DNA of 48,082 nucleotides from Egerieenecus sp048201975 (GCA_048201975.1 DBFBGQ010000101.1:1-48082), one strand, 5' to 3'. Positions 16,071-25,067 are shown, counted from the first letter of the stretch. Translations and numbers: made by a program. The notes: a model not told the origin generated them from the sequence alone.

Positions 16071-17282
16071 TTGCAACGAAATGCCATTCTCTTTGACCTG
16101 GGCTGGACGCTGGCCGTGCCCCGCAGCGGGGACTGGATGCTGACGCCCCTGTTTCAGCAGCTCTTTCCCAGCTGGCGGGAAACCATCTCCCCCCGGGAGA
16201 TGGCGCTGGCCCAGGCCCGCCCGGCCGCCTACCTGGCGGATCACCACCGCCTTTCCACCCTGGCCCAGGAGGTCGCCCAGATGACCCGCTGGTATACCCT
16301 GCTGGGGGAGGCCCTGCCCGCCCTGGGCATGACCCCCGCCAAGGCCGCCGCCCTGGCCGAAGACCATACCTACAACGTAACCGGCAACCACGCCCTGCTC
16401 CCCGGCGTCCAGAACCTGCTGGAGACGCTTTGCCGCCAGGGCTACACCCTGGGCGTGATCTCCGACACCTGGCCCTCGGTGGAGCTGCAGCTGCCCGCCT
16501 ATGGCATCGACCACCTGCTGTCGGCCCGTACCTTCAGCTTTTCCCTGGGCGTTTTCAAGCCGGACCCGGCCCTGTATCAGGACGCGCTGAAGCAGCTGGG
16601 GCTGCCGGGGGAAGCCTGCTGGTTCGTGGACGACCGGCCCTGCAACCTGCTGGGCGCCGAGCAGGCGGGTATGCGGGGCATCCAATCCCTGGCTGAGCCG
16701 GGGGCGCGGGCGGACGGCCGCTTCCCCGCGGTGAAATCCCCTTTGGAGCTTCCCGAAATTCTGGACGGCACGGCGCAAACCCGCGCCTGGGCGGACTACC
16801 AGCAGACCCTGACGGAGGCGGACCTGCCCGAAATGATGGCCCTGCAGGCGGAGATGGCCGCGGCGCTGCCCTCTCCCCGGTGGTACTTCACCTCCCAGGC
16901 GGAGGAGTTCGCCCAGGAGCTTCGCGCCGGACGGGTGCTGGGCCTGCGGGTGAACGGCGAGCTGGCCGCCTTCGCCATTGCCTGCCCCGCCCGGGACAAC
17001 CCCCGCTCCTACGCCGCCATACTGGGCCGGGACGAGCCCGACAGCCTGGACTTTCAGGACATCATCGTTTCCCCCCGCTACCGCCGCAGGGGAATGCACA
17101 GCCATTTCCTGGCGCTGTACGAGCGCCAGGCCCGCCAGGCGGGCATGACCGCGCTATACGCCACCGTGGACCCGGAAAACCTGCCCAGCCTGCGCAGCTT
17201 TGAAAAGGCGGGCTGGACGCGGGTCGCCCTGCGCAACGCCTACGACGGGCGCATTCGCGCCTACCTGCGCAAGGCGCTGTAA
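16071..17282 (+). CDS. HAD phosphatase-GNAT acetyltransferase fusion protein
   Basis: This 403-residue protein starts at a TTG (16071) after GAAGGAGG and joins two enzymes. Residues 1 to about 220 are a HAD hydrolase: motif I FDLGWTL with Asp9, motif II GVISDTW, motif III GVFKPDP with its Lys, and motif IV WFVDDRP. The second Asp of motif I is Gly, as in some HAD branches, which weakens general acid catalysis. Residues from about 245 to the end are a GNAT acetyltransferase with the acetyl-CoA loop RYRRRGMHSHFL and the NLPSLRSFEKAGW segment. A bifunctional role on one small molecule, such as dephosphorylation and acetylation, is inference. It begins 22 bases after the LacI stop, so the two are probably one operon. 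Confidence 0.82.
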   Translation: MQRNAILFDLGWTLAVPRSGDWMLTPLFQQLFPSWRETISPREMALAQARPAAYLADHHRLSTLAQEVAQMTRWYTLLGEALPALGMTPAKAAALAEDHTYNVTGNHALLPGVQNLLETLCRQGYTLGVISDTWPSVELQLPAYGIDHLLSARTFSFSLGVFKPDPALYQDALKQLGLPGEACWFVDDRPCNLLGAEQAGMRGIQSLAEPGARADGRFPAVKSPLELPEILDGTAQTRAWADYQQTLTEADLPEMMALQAEMAAALPSPRWYFTSQAEEFAQELRAGRVLGLRVNGELAAFAIACPARDNPRSYAAILGRDEPDSLDFQDIIVSPRYRRRGMHSHFLALYERQARQAGMTALYATVDPENLPSLRSFEKAGWTRVALRNAYDGRIRAYLRKAL

Positions 17283-17342
17283 GCCCCGCCCGCGAATTGC
17301 GAAAGAAATCACAATCCCGTGGGGGAAAACGCCGTTTTGGGC

Positions 17343-17371
17343 TTGCAAATCCACACGAAATTGAGTACAAT
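17343..17371 (+). promoter_or_regulatory. Promoter of gapA
   Basis: TTGCAA (17343-17348) and TACAAT (17366-17371) are 17 bases apart. A leader of about 35 bases ends in an AAGGAGG site before the ATG at 17412. Confidence 0.7.
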
Positions 17372-17411
17372 ATGTGTTGGGATAAACGCACAAAGCAAGG
17401 AGGTTTTTCCA

Positions 17412-18443
17412 ATGTCCGTAAAAGTTGCGATCAATGGTTTCGGCCGTATTGGCCGTCTGGCTTTCCGGCAGATGTTCGGCGCTGAGGGCTACGAAGTGGT
17501 GGCCATCAACGACCTGACCAGCCCCGCCATGCTGGCGCACCTGCTCAAGTACGACACCGCCCAGGGCTCCTACTGCGGCCATATCGGCGAGAATAAGCAC
17601 ACCGTTTCCGCCACCGAGGACAGCATCGTGGTGGATGGCAAGGAAATCAAGATCTACGCCGAAAAGGACGCCAACAATTGCCCCTGGGGCAAGCTGGACG
17701 TGGACGTGGTGCTGGAGTGCACCGGCTTCTACTGCTCCAAGGACAAGTCCATGGCCCACATCAACGCCGGCGCCAAGAAGGTCGTCATCTCCGCGCCCGC
17801 GGGCAACGACCTGAAGACCATTGTGTTCTCCGTAAACGAGAAGACCCTGACCCCCGAGGATCAGATCATTTCCGCCGCCAGCTGCACCACCAACTGCCTG
17901 GCCCCCATGGCCAAGGCCCTGAATGACGCTTATCCCGTGCAGAGCGGCATCATGACCACCGTGCACGCCTACACCGGCGATCAGATGATCCTGGACGGCC
18001 CCCATCGTAAGGGCGACCTCCGCCGTGCCCGTGCCGGCGCCCAGAACATCGTGCCCAACTCCACCGGCGCCGCCAAGGCCATCGGCCTGGTCATCCCCGA
18101 GCTGAACAAGAAGCTCATCGGTTCCGCCCAGCGCGTGCCCGTGTGCACCGGCTCCACCACCATCCTGGTGGCTGTGGTCAAGGGCACCGACGTGACCAAG
18201 GAATCCATCAACGCCGCCATGAAGGCCGCCGCTTCCGAGAGCTTCGGCTACAACGAGGAGCAGATTGTGTCCTCCGACGTCATCGGCATGAAGTACGGCT
18301 CCCTGTTCGATGCCACCCAGACCATGGTCGCCAAGATCGACGACGACACCTATCAGGTGCAGGTGGTCTCCTGGTACGACAACGAGAACAGCTACACCAG
18401 CCAGATGGTCCGCACCATCAAGTACTTCGCTGAGCTGAAGTAA
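17412..18443 (+). CDS. gapA: Glyceraldehyde-3-phosphate dehydrogenase, type I
   Basis: This is a full-length 343-residue glycolytic enzyme. It oxidises glyceraldehyde 3-phosphate with NAD and phosphate to 1,3-bisphosphoglycerate in the cytoplasm. The NAD motif NGFGRIGRL starts at residue 8, and Asp34 (AINDLTS) favours NAD over NADP. The catalytic Cys158 lies in ASCTTNCLAP. The C-terminal WYDNENSYTSQMVRT block is intact. Compared with its neighbours the gene strongly prefers AAG, ATC and CTG codons, as expected for a highly expressed gene. It stands alone between its promoter and a terminator, so pgk and tpi must lie elsewhere. Confidence 0.97.
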   Translation: MSVKVAINGFGRIGRLAFRQMFGAEGYEVVAINDLTSPAMLAHLLKYDTAQGSYCGHIGENKHTVSATEDSIVVDGKEIKIYAEKDANNCPWGKLDVDVVLECTGFYCSKDKSMAHINAGAKKVVISAPAGNDLKTIVFSVNEKTLTPEDQIISAASCTTNCLAPMAKALNDAYPVQSGIMTTVHAYTGDQMILDGPHRKGDLRRARAGAQNIVPNSTGAAKAIGLVIPELNKKLIGSAQRVPVCTGSTTILVAVVKGTDVTKESINAAMKAAASESFGYNEEQIVSSDVIGMKYGSLFDATQTMVAKIDDDTYQVQVVSWYDNENSYTSQMVRTIKYFAELK

Positions 18444-18534
18444 GGCGCTGCGCCTCAAGGCGCGGTTCCCCAAACAAAATGTACAGCCCTCGCGGCGCGC
18501 GCGATGCCGCTGCGCCGCACAGGATCAACATTTT

Positions 18535-18569
18535 CTCTCCTTTCGCCGTGGGCGGAAGGAGAGTTTTTT
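18535..18569 (+). terminator. Intrinsic terminator after gapA
   Basis: CTCTCCTTTCGCC (18535-18547) pairs with 18551-18563 over a 3-base loop with one G-U pair, then six Ts follow. It lies 92 bases past the gapA stop. Confidence 0.9.
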
Positions 18570-18598
18570 CGCGTCCGCGGAGGGAGCGCCTTTTCGGC

Positions 18599-18627
18599 TT
18601 GACATTTGCCGTGGAAACCGATATGCT
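18599..18627 (+). promoter_or_regulatory. Promoter of the zinc-ribbon membrane protein gene
   Basis: A perfect TTGACA (18599-18604) and TATGCT (18622-18627) are 17 bases apart. They lie upstream of the GGAGG at 18652-18656. Confidence 0.7.
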
Positions 18628-18665
18628 TAAGGCAATTCATCATCAGTCACTGGAGGCGGAGCAGC

Positions 18666-19220
18666 TTGATTTCCTTTCTGTTGGCTTACATCCTTCAGGG
18701 AATCATCTTCGGGGCCATCTGTTCCTATGTGGCATCCACAAAGGGCTACAGCAACGGCTTTGCCTGGGGATTTTTTCTGGGCATCGTGGGGCTTCTGGTG
18801 GTAGGGTTTCGGCCAAATCTCACCCAGGCCGCTACCATGGACGATTCCATGGCGCGTTCCGCTGCGCCATCGGAGCCCAAGCCCCAGTGGGAATGCGTTT
18901 GCGGGGCAAAGAACCCCGACTCCCTGGATTATTGCCTCAGCTGTCGGCGGGAGCGCAATGCCTCTACCGTCGTTCGGAAGATCGTCTGCCCGCACTGCGG
19001 CGCCTCCAACCGGGAGACAAACCAATGCTGTTTTGCCTGCAACAGGCCCCTGCGGGAGGAAGCGCCTGCCCCGGCGAAGGATGCGCAAAACGGCGAACCG
19101 TATGCGCTCCAGGACAGCATCCCGAGCCTGATCGAGCAGCTGGGCAGGCTGCATGCCCAGGGCATCCTGACGGACGATGAATTTCAGCAGAAAAAGACAG
19201 AACTGCTGGCGAGGCTTTAA
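18666..19220 (+). CDS. Membrane-anchored double zinc-ribbon protein with SHOCT-like C-terminus
   Basis: I set the start at the TTG at 18666 because GGAGG lies 9 bases before it. Longer readings would begin upstream of the -10 box. The 184-residue product has two hydrophobic segments (about 2-22 and 34-48) that look like a membrane hairpin. Two zinc-ribbon-like C-x-x-C pairs follow: CVCGAKN...CLSC, then CPHCGASN...CFAC. The C-terminal 30 residues (IEQLGRLHAQGILTDDEFQQ) match the short SHOCT helix-pair motif often found at the end of small bacterial proteins. The zinc ribbons should face the cytoplasm. The function is unknown. Confidence 0.72.
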   Translation: MISFLLAYILQGIIFGAICSYVASTKGYSNGFAWGFFLGIVGLLVVGFRPNLTQAATMDDSMARSAAPSEPKPQWECVCGAKNPDSLDYCLSCRRERNASTVVRKIVCPHCGASNRETNQCCFACNRPLREEAPAPAKDAQNGEPYALQDSIPSLIEQLGRLHAQGILTDDEFQQKKTELLARL

Positions 19221-19256
19221 GCCGGCCGCGCCCCTGCCGCCCGTATATCAAAACAC

Positions 19257-19297
19257 CCCCTCCCATCCCGGCCATGATTGCCGGGCGGGAGGGGTTT
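19257..19297. terminator. Bidirectional terminator between convergent genes
   Basis: CCCCTCCC and CCCGG (19257-19271) pair with CCGGG and GGGAGGGG (19281-19294), with a small bulge and a 9-base loop. Short T runs flank it on both strands. It serves the zinc-ribbon gene (+) and the SH3 gene (-). Confidence 0.75.
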
Positions 19298-19361
19298 GCC
19301 GTCTCTTTGGGAATTCCGGGGGCCGCCGTTCAGGCTGCCCGCGTCTTTGGTGCGCATGGAA

Positions 19362-20336
19362 TTACTTCAGGAAGTAGGAGCTCACGTAGCCGGTCACGCC
19401 GTCGATCTCCACCTTGGACCAGTTGACGCCGGTCTCCAGCACGGTCACCTGCGTGCCCACGGGATAGGTGCGGATGATGGTGGTGTTCATGCCCGGCTCC
19501 TTGCGGAAATTCACCACCGAGCCGCCGTTGATGTTGATCAGCTTGGCGGTGTGGGGGGTCTGGGTGGAGCTGCCGGTCTCGTCGGTGACCTTCAGGTACT
19601 TGGCCATCATGTAGCCCACCTTGCCGTCCTCCACCTGCACGCGGTACCAGGTATTGTTGCCGGAGAGGATGGTCACCTTCACGCCGTTGCGGTAGTAGTC
19701 CACCACCCGGGCGTCCAGGCTGGCGCTGTCACGCAGGTTCAGCACCTGGGTGGACTTGGGGTTGTTCACCACGGCCACCTTGCCCGCCATGGCGGTGGAC
19801 TCGGAGCCGGAGCTGGAACCGGAACCCGAACCGGAGCCGGAGCTGGAACCGCCGAAGTTCAAATAGGTGGTGGACATGAAGCCTTCCCGGCCGTCCATCT
19901 GCACGCGGCTCCAGCTGATGCCCTTCTGCAGCACGGTCACCTTGGTGCCGGGCTTGTAGGAGGTGATGATCGTGCCGCTGAGGCTGGGCTCCTCGCGCAT
20001 GTTCAGGCCGATGCCCGTGTTGGTGCGCACGGTGGCGGTGAGGTTCTTCTCCGCCTGGCTCAGGTAACGGGTCATCATGTAGCCGCTCTTGCCATTGACG
20101 GTGACCTTGCACCATTCGTCGCCTTTTTCCTCAATCTCCACCAGGGTACCGGTGGGATACTGCCCCAGCACCTTCGCCTCCAGGGAAGCGGTCTGGCGCA
20201 GATTCAGCGCCCCGCCCACCACCAGGGCGCTCTGGGCGGTTTCCGCCTGGGATAGCGCCGGCGCCAGGCACAGGCTGGCCACTGCCGCGGTGCCCAATGC
20301 CCGACGGGTCAGGGACTTCCATTGGTTGTTCTTCAT
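19362..20336 (-). CDS. Secreted protein with four SH3b domains
   Basis: The start at 20336 has AAGGAGGAA just upstream. The 324-residue product has a signal peptide (residues 1 to about 31, ending SQA). Four bacterial SH3 (SH3_3) domains follow. Each has an N-L-R or N-M-R entry, a central tight strand with V-T-V/I-L and a W-x-(K/R)-V end followed by G-Y-(M/V). A Gly/Ser linker separates domains two and three. SH3b domains usually bind peptidoglycan cross-bridges. No catalytic domain is present, so it may be a wall-binding adaptor or a partner of a separate hydrolase. It lies downstream of a gene-free region after recA. Confidence 0.88.
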   Translation of the reverse strand: MKNNQWKSLTRRALGTAAVASLCLAPALSQAETAQSALVVGGALNLRQTASLEAKVLGQYPTGTLVEIEEKGDEWCKVTVNGKSGYMMTRYLSQAEKNLTATVRTNTGIGLNMREEPSLSGTIITSYKPGTKVTVLQKGISWSRVQMDGREGFMSTTYLNFGGSSSGSGSGSGSSSGSESTAMAGKVAVVNNPKSTQVLNLRDSASLDARVVDYYRNGVKVTILSGNNTWYRVQVEDGKVGYMMAKYLKVTDETGSSTQTPHTAKLININGGSVVNFRKEPGMNTTIIRTYPVGTQVTVLETGVNWSKVEIDGVTGYVSSYFLK

Positions 20337-20751
20337 GGTTGGTTCCTCCTTTGTTGTTTCAAGCCCCGTTTCCCGGGCGCTTTCACCACTACAAACGGCC
20401 CGTATCCGGCCCTTCATGCGGCTCCCCCCTGCCAAAAGCCGCCAATCAGGGACGTTTCTCGACCGTTTTGGAAGGATATGCCAACCCTCGCGCCGGTATG
20501 CCTTGCGCCGGCAACCCTTTGCGATTCATTCATGGTAGAAATTGACAGATCAGATGCGCGCGGCTCCGCAGGCCAGCAAAAAAGCCCGCCCCGGTTCGGA
20601 GCAGGGCGGACTGCGAAAAAAGGTATGATTTTTCACACCAGCATAAAAGCATGAAACTGATGGCTCCCGAGCTTGCAAAGGTTTCAACACGTATGGGACC
20701 CGAAGGCGTCCAGGGGGAAAGGCAGGGCATCGCCGCCTTGAGGCGCGGAGA
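20337..20751 (-). other. Leader of the SH3 gene and 3' region of the recA operon
   Basis: These 415 bases hold no convincing gene. The left half is the upstream region of the SH3 protein gene, in which I see no clear promoter. The right half contains the recA-operon terminator (20578-20611) and about 140 untranslated bases between it and the recA stop. Confidence 0.5.
20578..20611 (-). terminator. Intrinsic terminator of the recA operon
   Basis: On the minus strand GTCCGCCC (20604-20611) pairs with GGGCGGGC (20584-20591), allowing one G-U, and six Ts follow (20578-20583). Confidence 0.85.
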
Positions 20752-21897
20752 TCACTCTCCGTCCTCCAGGCCGTCCTCTTCCAGCAGCGCCAGATCGTCC
20801 TCTTCCTCCAGGGCGGCTTCCTCACCCTCGGGATGCTCGGGCGCGGGCTCGCCCTTTTCAAAGAACTCCCGGCGAATCTCCGCGTCGATCTCCGCGGCCA
20901 CCTCAGGGTTATCCTTGAGGTACTGCCGGGTATTCTCCCGGCCCTGGCCGATGCGCTGATCCTTGTAGGAGAACCAGGCGCCGCTCTTGTGGATCAGGTC
21001 CCGGGCCACGGCCATGTCCAGGAGCGTGCCCTCCCGGCTGATGCCCTGACCGTAGATGATGTCGAACTCCGCCACCCGGAAGGGCGGAGCCACCTTGTTT
21101 TTGACCACCTTGACCTTGGTGCGGTTGCCTACCACGTCGCTGCCGTTTTTCAGCTGCTCGCCCCGGCGCACGTCCAGACGCACGGAGGCGTAGAACTTCA
21201 GCGCCCGGCCGCCGGGGGTGGTCTCCGGGTTGCCGTACATCACGCCCACCTTTTCCCGCAGCTGGTTGATGAAGATGGCGATGGTGCCCGTCTTGCTGAC
21301 GATGCCGGTGAGCTTACGCAGGGCCTGGGACATCAACCGGGCCTGCAGGCCCACGAAGCTGTCGCCCATTTCGCCGTCGATCTCCGCCTTGGGCACCAGG
21401 GCGGCCACGGAGTCCACCACCACCACGTCCAGCGCGCCGGAGCGCACCAGCGCCTCGGCAATTTCCAGGGCCTGCTCCCCGGTATCCGGCTGGGAGATGT
21501 ACAGCTCGTCGATGTTGACCCCCAGCTTCTTGGCGTAGGCGGGGTCCAGGGCATGCTCCGCATCCACAAAGGCGCAGATGCCGCCCTTCTTCTGCGCCTC
21601 GGCCACGATGTGCAGCGCCACCGTGGTCTTACCGGAGGATTCGGGGCCGTAGATCTCGATGACCCGGCCCTTGGGCACGCCGCCCACCCCCAGGGCCAGG
21701 TCCAGCTCCAGATTGCCCGTGGAGATGACCTCCACGCTCTGGCTGGCCTGCTCCCCCAGCTTCATCACGGCGCCTTTGCCATATTGCTTATCCAGGTCCG
21801 CCAGGGCATGCTCCAGGGCCTTGAGCTTTTCCTCCTGGGTGCTCTGGGCGACGGTCGATGCGTCCTTTTTGGCGGGCGCAACCTTTTTTGTAGCCAT
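20752..21897 (-). CDS. recA: Recombinase RecA
   Basis: This 381-residue protein forms ATP-dependent filaments on single-stranded DNA, drives strand exchange and triggers LexA cleavage. Walker A GPESSGKTT is at residues 84-92, Walker B lies in DVVVVDSV, and the DNA-binding loop includes NQLREKVGVMYGNPETT. The first 20 residues (Lys/Ala-rich) and an acidic tail of about 35 residues extend it beyond the usual 345-350. The acidic tail is typical of RecA and limits its DNA binding. It is the last gene of the rimO-pgsA-cinA-recA group, 62 bases after cinA. No clear LexA box is seen directly upstream, so SOS control may act at the operon promoter or be absent. Confidence 0.98.
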   Translation of the reverse strand: MATKKVAPAKKDASTVAQSTQEEKLKALEHALADLDKQYGKGAVMKLGEQASQSVEVISTGNLELDLALGVGGVPKGRVIEIYGPESSGKTTVALHIVAEAQKKGGICAFVDAEHALDPAYAKKLGVNIDELYISQPDTGEQALEIAEALVRSGALDVVVVDSVAALVPKAEIDGEMGDSFVGLQARLMSQALRKLTGIVSKTGTIAIFINQLREKVGVMYGNPETTPGGRALKFYASVRLDVRRGEQLKNGSDVVGNRTKVKVVKNKVAPPFRVAEFDIIYGQGISREGTLLDMAVARDLIHKSGAWFSYKDQRIGQGRENTRQYLKDNPEVAAEIDAEIRREFFEKGEPAPEHPEGEEAALEEEDDLALLEEDGLEDGE

Positions 21898-21959
21898 ATT
21901 CGCTTTCCACCTTTCCGTCTATTGGTTCGCGCGCACTTTCACAGGAAGGCGCGGCGCAG

Positions 21960-23219
21960 TCAGGGCGTTGCCTGCATGCCCTTCTCCGCCTCCAGGCGCA
22001 GGGCGTTGAGCGCGTGCTTCATGGTCAGGGTACGGATGCGGGCCCGGTTGCCGGTGAGGCGCAGTGGAATCTCATAGACCCCTTCGGCGGTGGCCACGCC
22101 CAGGAACACGGTGCCCACCGGGCGCTCCGGGGTGCCGCCGTCGGGACCGGCCAGGCCCGTGGCGCTCACGGCAATGTCCACCCCCAGCCGCTCCCGGGCG
22201 CCCTGGGCCATGGCCCGTGCCACCGGCGCGCTGACCACGTCGTAACGGTCGATCATCTCCGCGGGCACGCCCAGCAGCATGGATTTGGCAACGCTCTGGT
22301 AGGTCACAAAGCCGCCCTTCACCACCTGGGACGCCCCCGGCACCTCCACCAGCGTGGAGGCGATCATGCCGCCGGTGAGGCTCTCGGCGGTGGCGACCGT
22401 CCAATTGCGGGCCTTCAGGGCCTGCACGGCGCTCAGTGCCAGGGAGCCGTCATCCTGGGAGGATTCCGCGTAGACCACCTCCCCCAGGCGGCGGCGAACC
22501 TCCGCCACCAGGGGAACCAGCATCGCCTCCGCCGCCTCCACGTCCGCCGCCCGGGCGGTAGCCCGCAGCTGCACCTCGCCCAGGGAGCAATAGGGGCTCA
22601 AGGAGGGGTTCTCCCCCAGCTCCAGGTCCCGCAGGCGGGTGTCCACCTCGCTCTCTCCCATGCCGAAAATGCGCAGGTAACGGCTGGCCAGCACCTGGCC
22701 GGAGCGCGCCTGCAAATACGGCTCCACCTGCTGGAGGAACATGGGCTCCAGCTCCACCGGCGGTCCGGGCAGATGAATGACCACCTTGCCCCCGCCCATG
22801 GGCACAATGGCCCCTGGGGCGGTGCCGTTGGGATTGAGCAGCAGGCGGGAGTCCGGGGTGAACATGGCCTGGCTCAGGTTGTTGAGCTGCATATCCTTGT
22901 GATACTGGGCGAAGCGCTCACGGACCATGGCCTCCGCCTCGGGAAAGAGCACCAGCTCCTTGTCGGCCACCTTGGCGGCCACCCGCTTGGTGATGTCGTC
23001 CACCGTGGGCCCCAGCCCCCCGGAGGTGATGACCACATCCGCCCGGCTCAGCGCCAGGCGGTAGGCCTCCTCCAGGCGCTGGGCGTTGTCCCCCACCACC
23101 GTTTGATGATACTGGCTCACCCCCAGGGCGGAAAGCCGCCGGGAGAGAAACTGGGCGTTGGTGTTGAGCACCTGGCCCATGAGCAGCTCGGTGCCCACGC
23201 AGAGAATTTCCGCGATCAT
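21960..23219 (-). CDS. cinA: CinA-family protein (nicotinamide-nucleotide amidohydrolase / competence-damage-inducible)
   Basis: This protein of about 419 residues has two domains. An N-terminal MoaB/MogA-like domain carries ILCVGTELLMGQ and TSGGLGPTVDD, and a C-terminal CinA domain carries TVATAESLTGGMIAS and TGLAGPDGG. The C-terminal domain hydrolyses NMN to NaMN in pyridine nucleotide recycling. The N-terminal domain has ADP-ribose pyrophosphatase activity in related proteins. I chose the ATG at 23219 because AAAAGG lies at good distance. An in-frame ATG at 23231 has the purine run directly against it. The gene follows pgsA with almost no gap. Confidence 0.95.
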   Translation of the reverse strand: MIAEILCVGTELLMGQVLNTNAQFLSRRLSALGVSQYHQTVVGDNAQRLEEAYRLALSRADVVITSGGLGPTVDDITKRVAAKVADKELVLFPEAEAMVRERFAQYHKDMQLNNLSQAMFTPDSRLLLNPNGTAPGAIVPMGGGKVVIHLPGPPVELEPMFLQQVEPYLQARSGQVLASRYLRIFGMGESEVDTRLRDLELGENPSLSPYCSLGEVQLRATARAADVEAAEAMLVPLVAEVRRRLGEVVYAESSQDDGSLALSAVQALKARNWTVATAESLTGGMIASTLVEVPGASQVVKGGFVTYQSVAKSMLLGVPAEMIDRYDVVSAPVARAMAQGARERLGVDIAVSATGLAGPDGGTPERPVGTVFLGVATAEGVYEIPLRLTGNRARIRTLTMKHALNALRLEAEKGMQATP

Positions 23220-23220
23220 G

Positions 23221-23763
23221 TCATTTCGCATCCTTTTCCATCAGTACGCCGCGGTTTTTGACAAAGTAATCCACGCCGCTCCACAGCGTCATGCCCACCG
23301 CCGCCAGGCACAGCGCGCCGCTCACCGGGCTGGCCGTCACCGGCTGGCGCAGCAGCATCAGCCACAGGATCAGCACGATCTGGCTCACGGTTTTGATCTT
23401 GCCCAGCTTGCCCGCGGCAATGACCTGCCCCCGTGTCACTGCGGCCAGACGCAGGCCGTCCACGCACAGCTCCCGGGCCAGGATGATCACCGTGGCCCAG
23501 GCGGGCATCAGCCCCTGCTGAATCAGCATAATAAAGGCGCTCAGGGTAAGCAGCTTGTCCGCCACCGGATCCAGAAACTTGCCCAGGTCCGTGACGATGC
23601 CCTGGCTGCGGGCGATGTGCCCGTCCAGGAAATCGGTGAAGGCAGCCAGGGTGAACACCGCCGCAGCCAGCAGGTTGCAGGCCGCGCCCTCCACGCACAT
23701 GAGGATCACCATCACGGGAATCAGCGCCACCCGGGCGATGGTCAGGCGGTTGGGCAGGTTCAT
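23221..23763 (-). CDS. pgsA: CDP-diacylglycerol-glycerol-3-phosphate 3-phosphatidyltransferase
   Basis: This 180-residue membrane enzyme makes phosphatidylglycerol phosphate, the precursor of phosphatidylglycerol and cardiolipin. The CDP-alcohol phosphotransferase signature is complete: Asp44, DG at 47-48, AR at 51-52, Gly61, Asp65 and Asp69. It begins with LPNRLTIARV, the usual PgsA start, and has about five hydrophobic helices. Its start overlaps the rimO stop by four bases. Location and sequence mark it as the housekeeping PgsA, in contrast to the longer copy at 2919-3506. Confidence 0.95.
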   Translation of the reverse strand: MNLPNRLTIARVALIPVMVILMCVEGAACNLLAAAVFTLAAFTDFLDGHIARSQGIVTDLGKFLDPVADKLLTLSAFIMLIQQGLMPAWATVIILARELCVDGLRLAAVTRGQVIAAGKLGKIKTVSQIVLILWLMLLRQPVTASPVSGALCLAAVGMTLWSGVDYFVKNRGVLMEKDAK

Positions 23764-25067
23764 AGGCGCTCCCCCTTCAGGTCATAGGTTTCCGCGCCGG
23801 TGATGCGCACCTGCACAAAGCTGCCCACCTCCGGGGCCTGTGCGGCAGTGAACACGATGGCGCCGTCCGCGTCCGGGGCCTCCCGCTGGGAGCGGCCCAG
23901 GAACTGCCCGTCCTGGGCGTCGGTGACCAGCACCTTCTCCACCGTGCCCACCCGCGCCTGGTTGTTCGCCAGGGAGATTTCCGCCTGCAGGCGCATCAGC
24001 CGGTCCAGGCGATCCTGCTTGACCTCCTCGGGCACCTGGCCGGGCATTTCCGCGGCGGGGGTATTTTCCTCCGGGGAGAAGGCAAAGGCGCCCATGCGGT
24101 CGAACCGCGCCTCCCGCACAAAATCCATCAGCTCCTGGAACTGCGCCTCAGTTTCCCCGGGGAAGCCCACGATCAGGCTGGTGCGCAGGGTGAAGCCCAT
24201 GTCCCGCGCCTTTTTCATGATCCGGCGGATATCCGCGGCGGCGCCCCGGCGGTTCATCCGCCGCAGCAGCTCATCGTTGATGTGCTGGATGGGCAGGTCC
24301 AGATATTGGCAGATGTTGTCATGGCTGGCCATGACCTCCAGCAGGCGGTCGTTGGCCTCGTCGGGGTAGGCGTAGAGCACCCGGAGCCACTCCACCCCGG
24401 GGATCTGCGCCGCCTGGTCCATCAGCTCGGGGAGCAGGCACGCCTGCTGCCAGTCCGTGCCGTAGCGGGTGGTATCCTGGGCGATGAGGATGTGTTCCTT
24501 CACCCCTTGCCCGGCAAAGCGCCGCACCTCGCCCAGCACATCCGCCATGGGGCGGGAGCGGTAAGGTCCGCGGATCAGCGGAATAGCGCAATAGGCGCAG
24601 CGGTTGCTGCAACCGTCCCCAATGCGGGTATAGGCGGTATAGGCCGGGGTGGTCAGCACCCGCGCGTGCTCCAGAAAGGTGTACTTCTCCCCGCACAGGG
24701 ACTCCCGCCCCTGCCCGCGCAGCGCCCGCTCCACCGCGGGAATCAGCTGATCATACTGGTTGACCCCCAGCATCAGGTCAATCTCGGGAATCTCCGCCAT
24801 CAGATCCTTTTCATAGCGCTGGGCCAGGCAGCCGGTGACCACCAGCAGCCGGCACCGTCCGCGCTGCTTGTACTGGGCCATTTCCAGAATGGCGTCGATG
24901 GATTCCTCCTTGGCGGGGTTGATAAAGCCGCAGGTGTTCACCATCAGGATATCCGCCTGGGCGGGGTCCTCGGTGAAGGCGTAGCCCGCCTCCTGGAAAA
25001 GTCCCAGGGCCGTTTCCGTATCCACCAGGTTCTTGGTGCACCCCAGGGAGATCATGCCAACTTTCAT
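23760..25067 (-). CDS. rimO: Ribosomal protein S12 methylthiotransferase RimO
   Basis: This 435-residue radical SAM enzyme adds a methylthio group to an aspartate of ribosomal protein S12. It has an N-terminal methylthiotransferase domain with Cys10, Cys46 and Cys80 for the auxiliary cluster. The radical SAM motif GDGCSNRCAYCAIP supplies Cys153, Cys157 and Cys160. The last 60 or so residues form a TRAM-like RNA-binding end. The start at 25067 follows AGGAGC. Two upstream in-frame starts lack such a site. It is the first gene of the recA operon. Confidence 0.95.
   Translation of the reverse strand: MKVGMISLGCTKNLVDTETALGLFQEAGYAFTEDPAQADILMVNTCGFINPAKEESIDAILEMAQYKQRGRCRLLVVTGCLAQRYEKDLMAEIPEIDLMLGVNQYDQLIPAVERALRGQGRESLCGEKYTFLEHARVLTTPAYTAYTRIGDGCSNRCAYCAIPLIRGPYRSRPMADVLGEVRRFAGQGVKEHILIAQDTTRYGTDWQQACLLPELMDQAAQIPGVEWLRVLYAYPDEANDRLLEVMASHDNICQYLDLPIQHINDELLRRMNRRGAAADIRRIMKKARDMGFTLRTSLIVGFPGETEAQFQELMDFVREARFDRMGAFAFSPEENTPAAEMPGQVPEEVKQDRLDRLMRLQAEISLANNQARVGTVEKVLVTDAQDGQFLGRSQREAPDADGAIVFTAAQAPEVGSFVQVRITGAETYDLKGERL

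Noticed and set aside
20542..20547. Perfect TTGACA on the plus strand
   Set aside because: No acceptable -10 box follows at 16-18 bases, and no plus-strand gene begins there.
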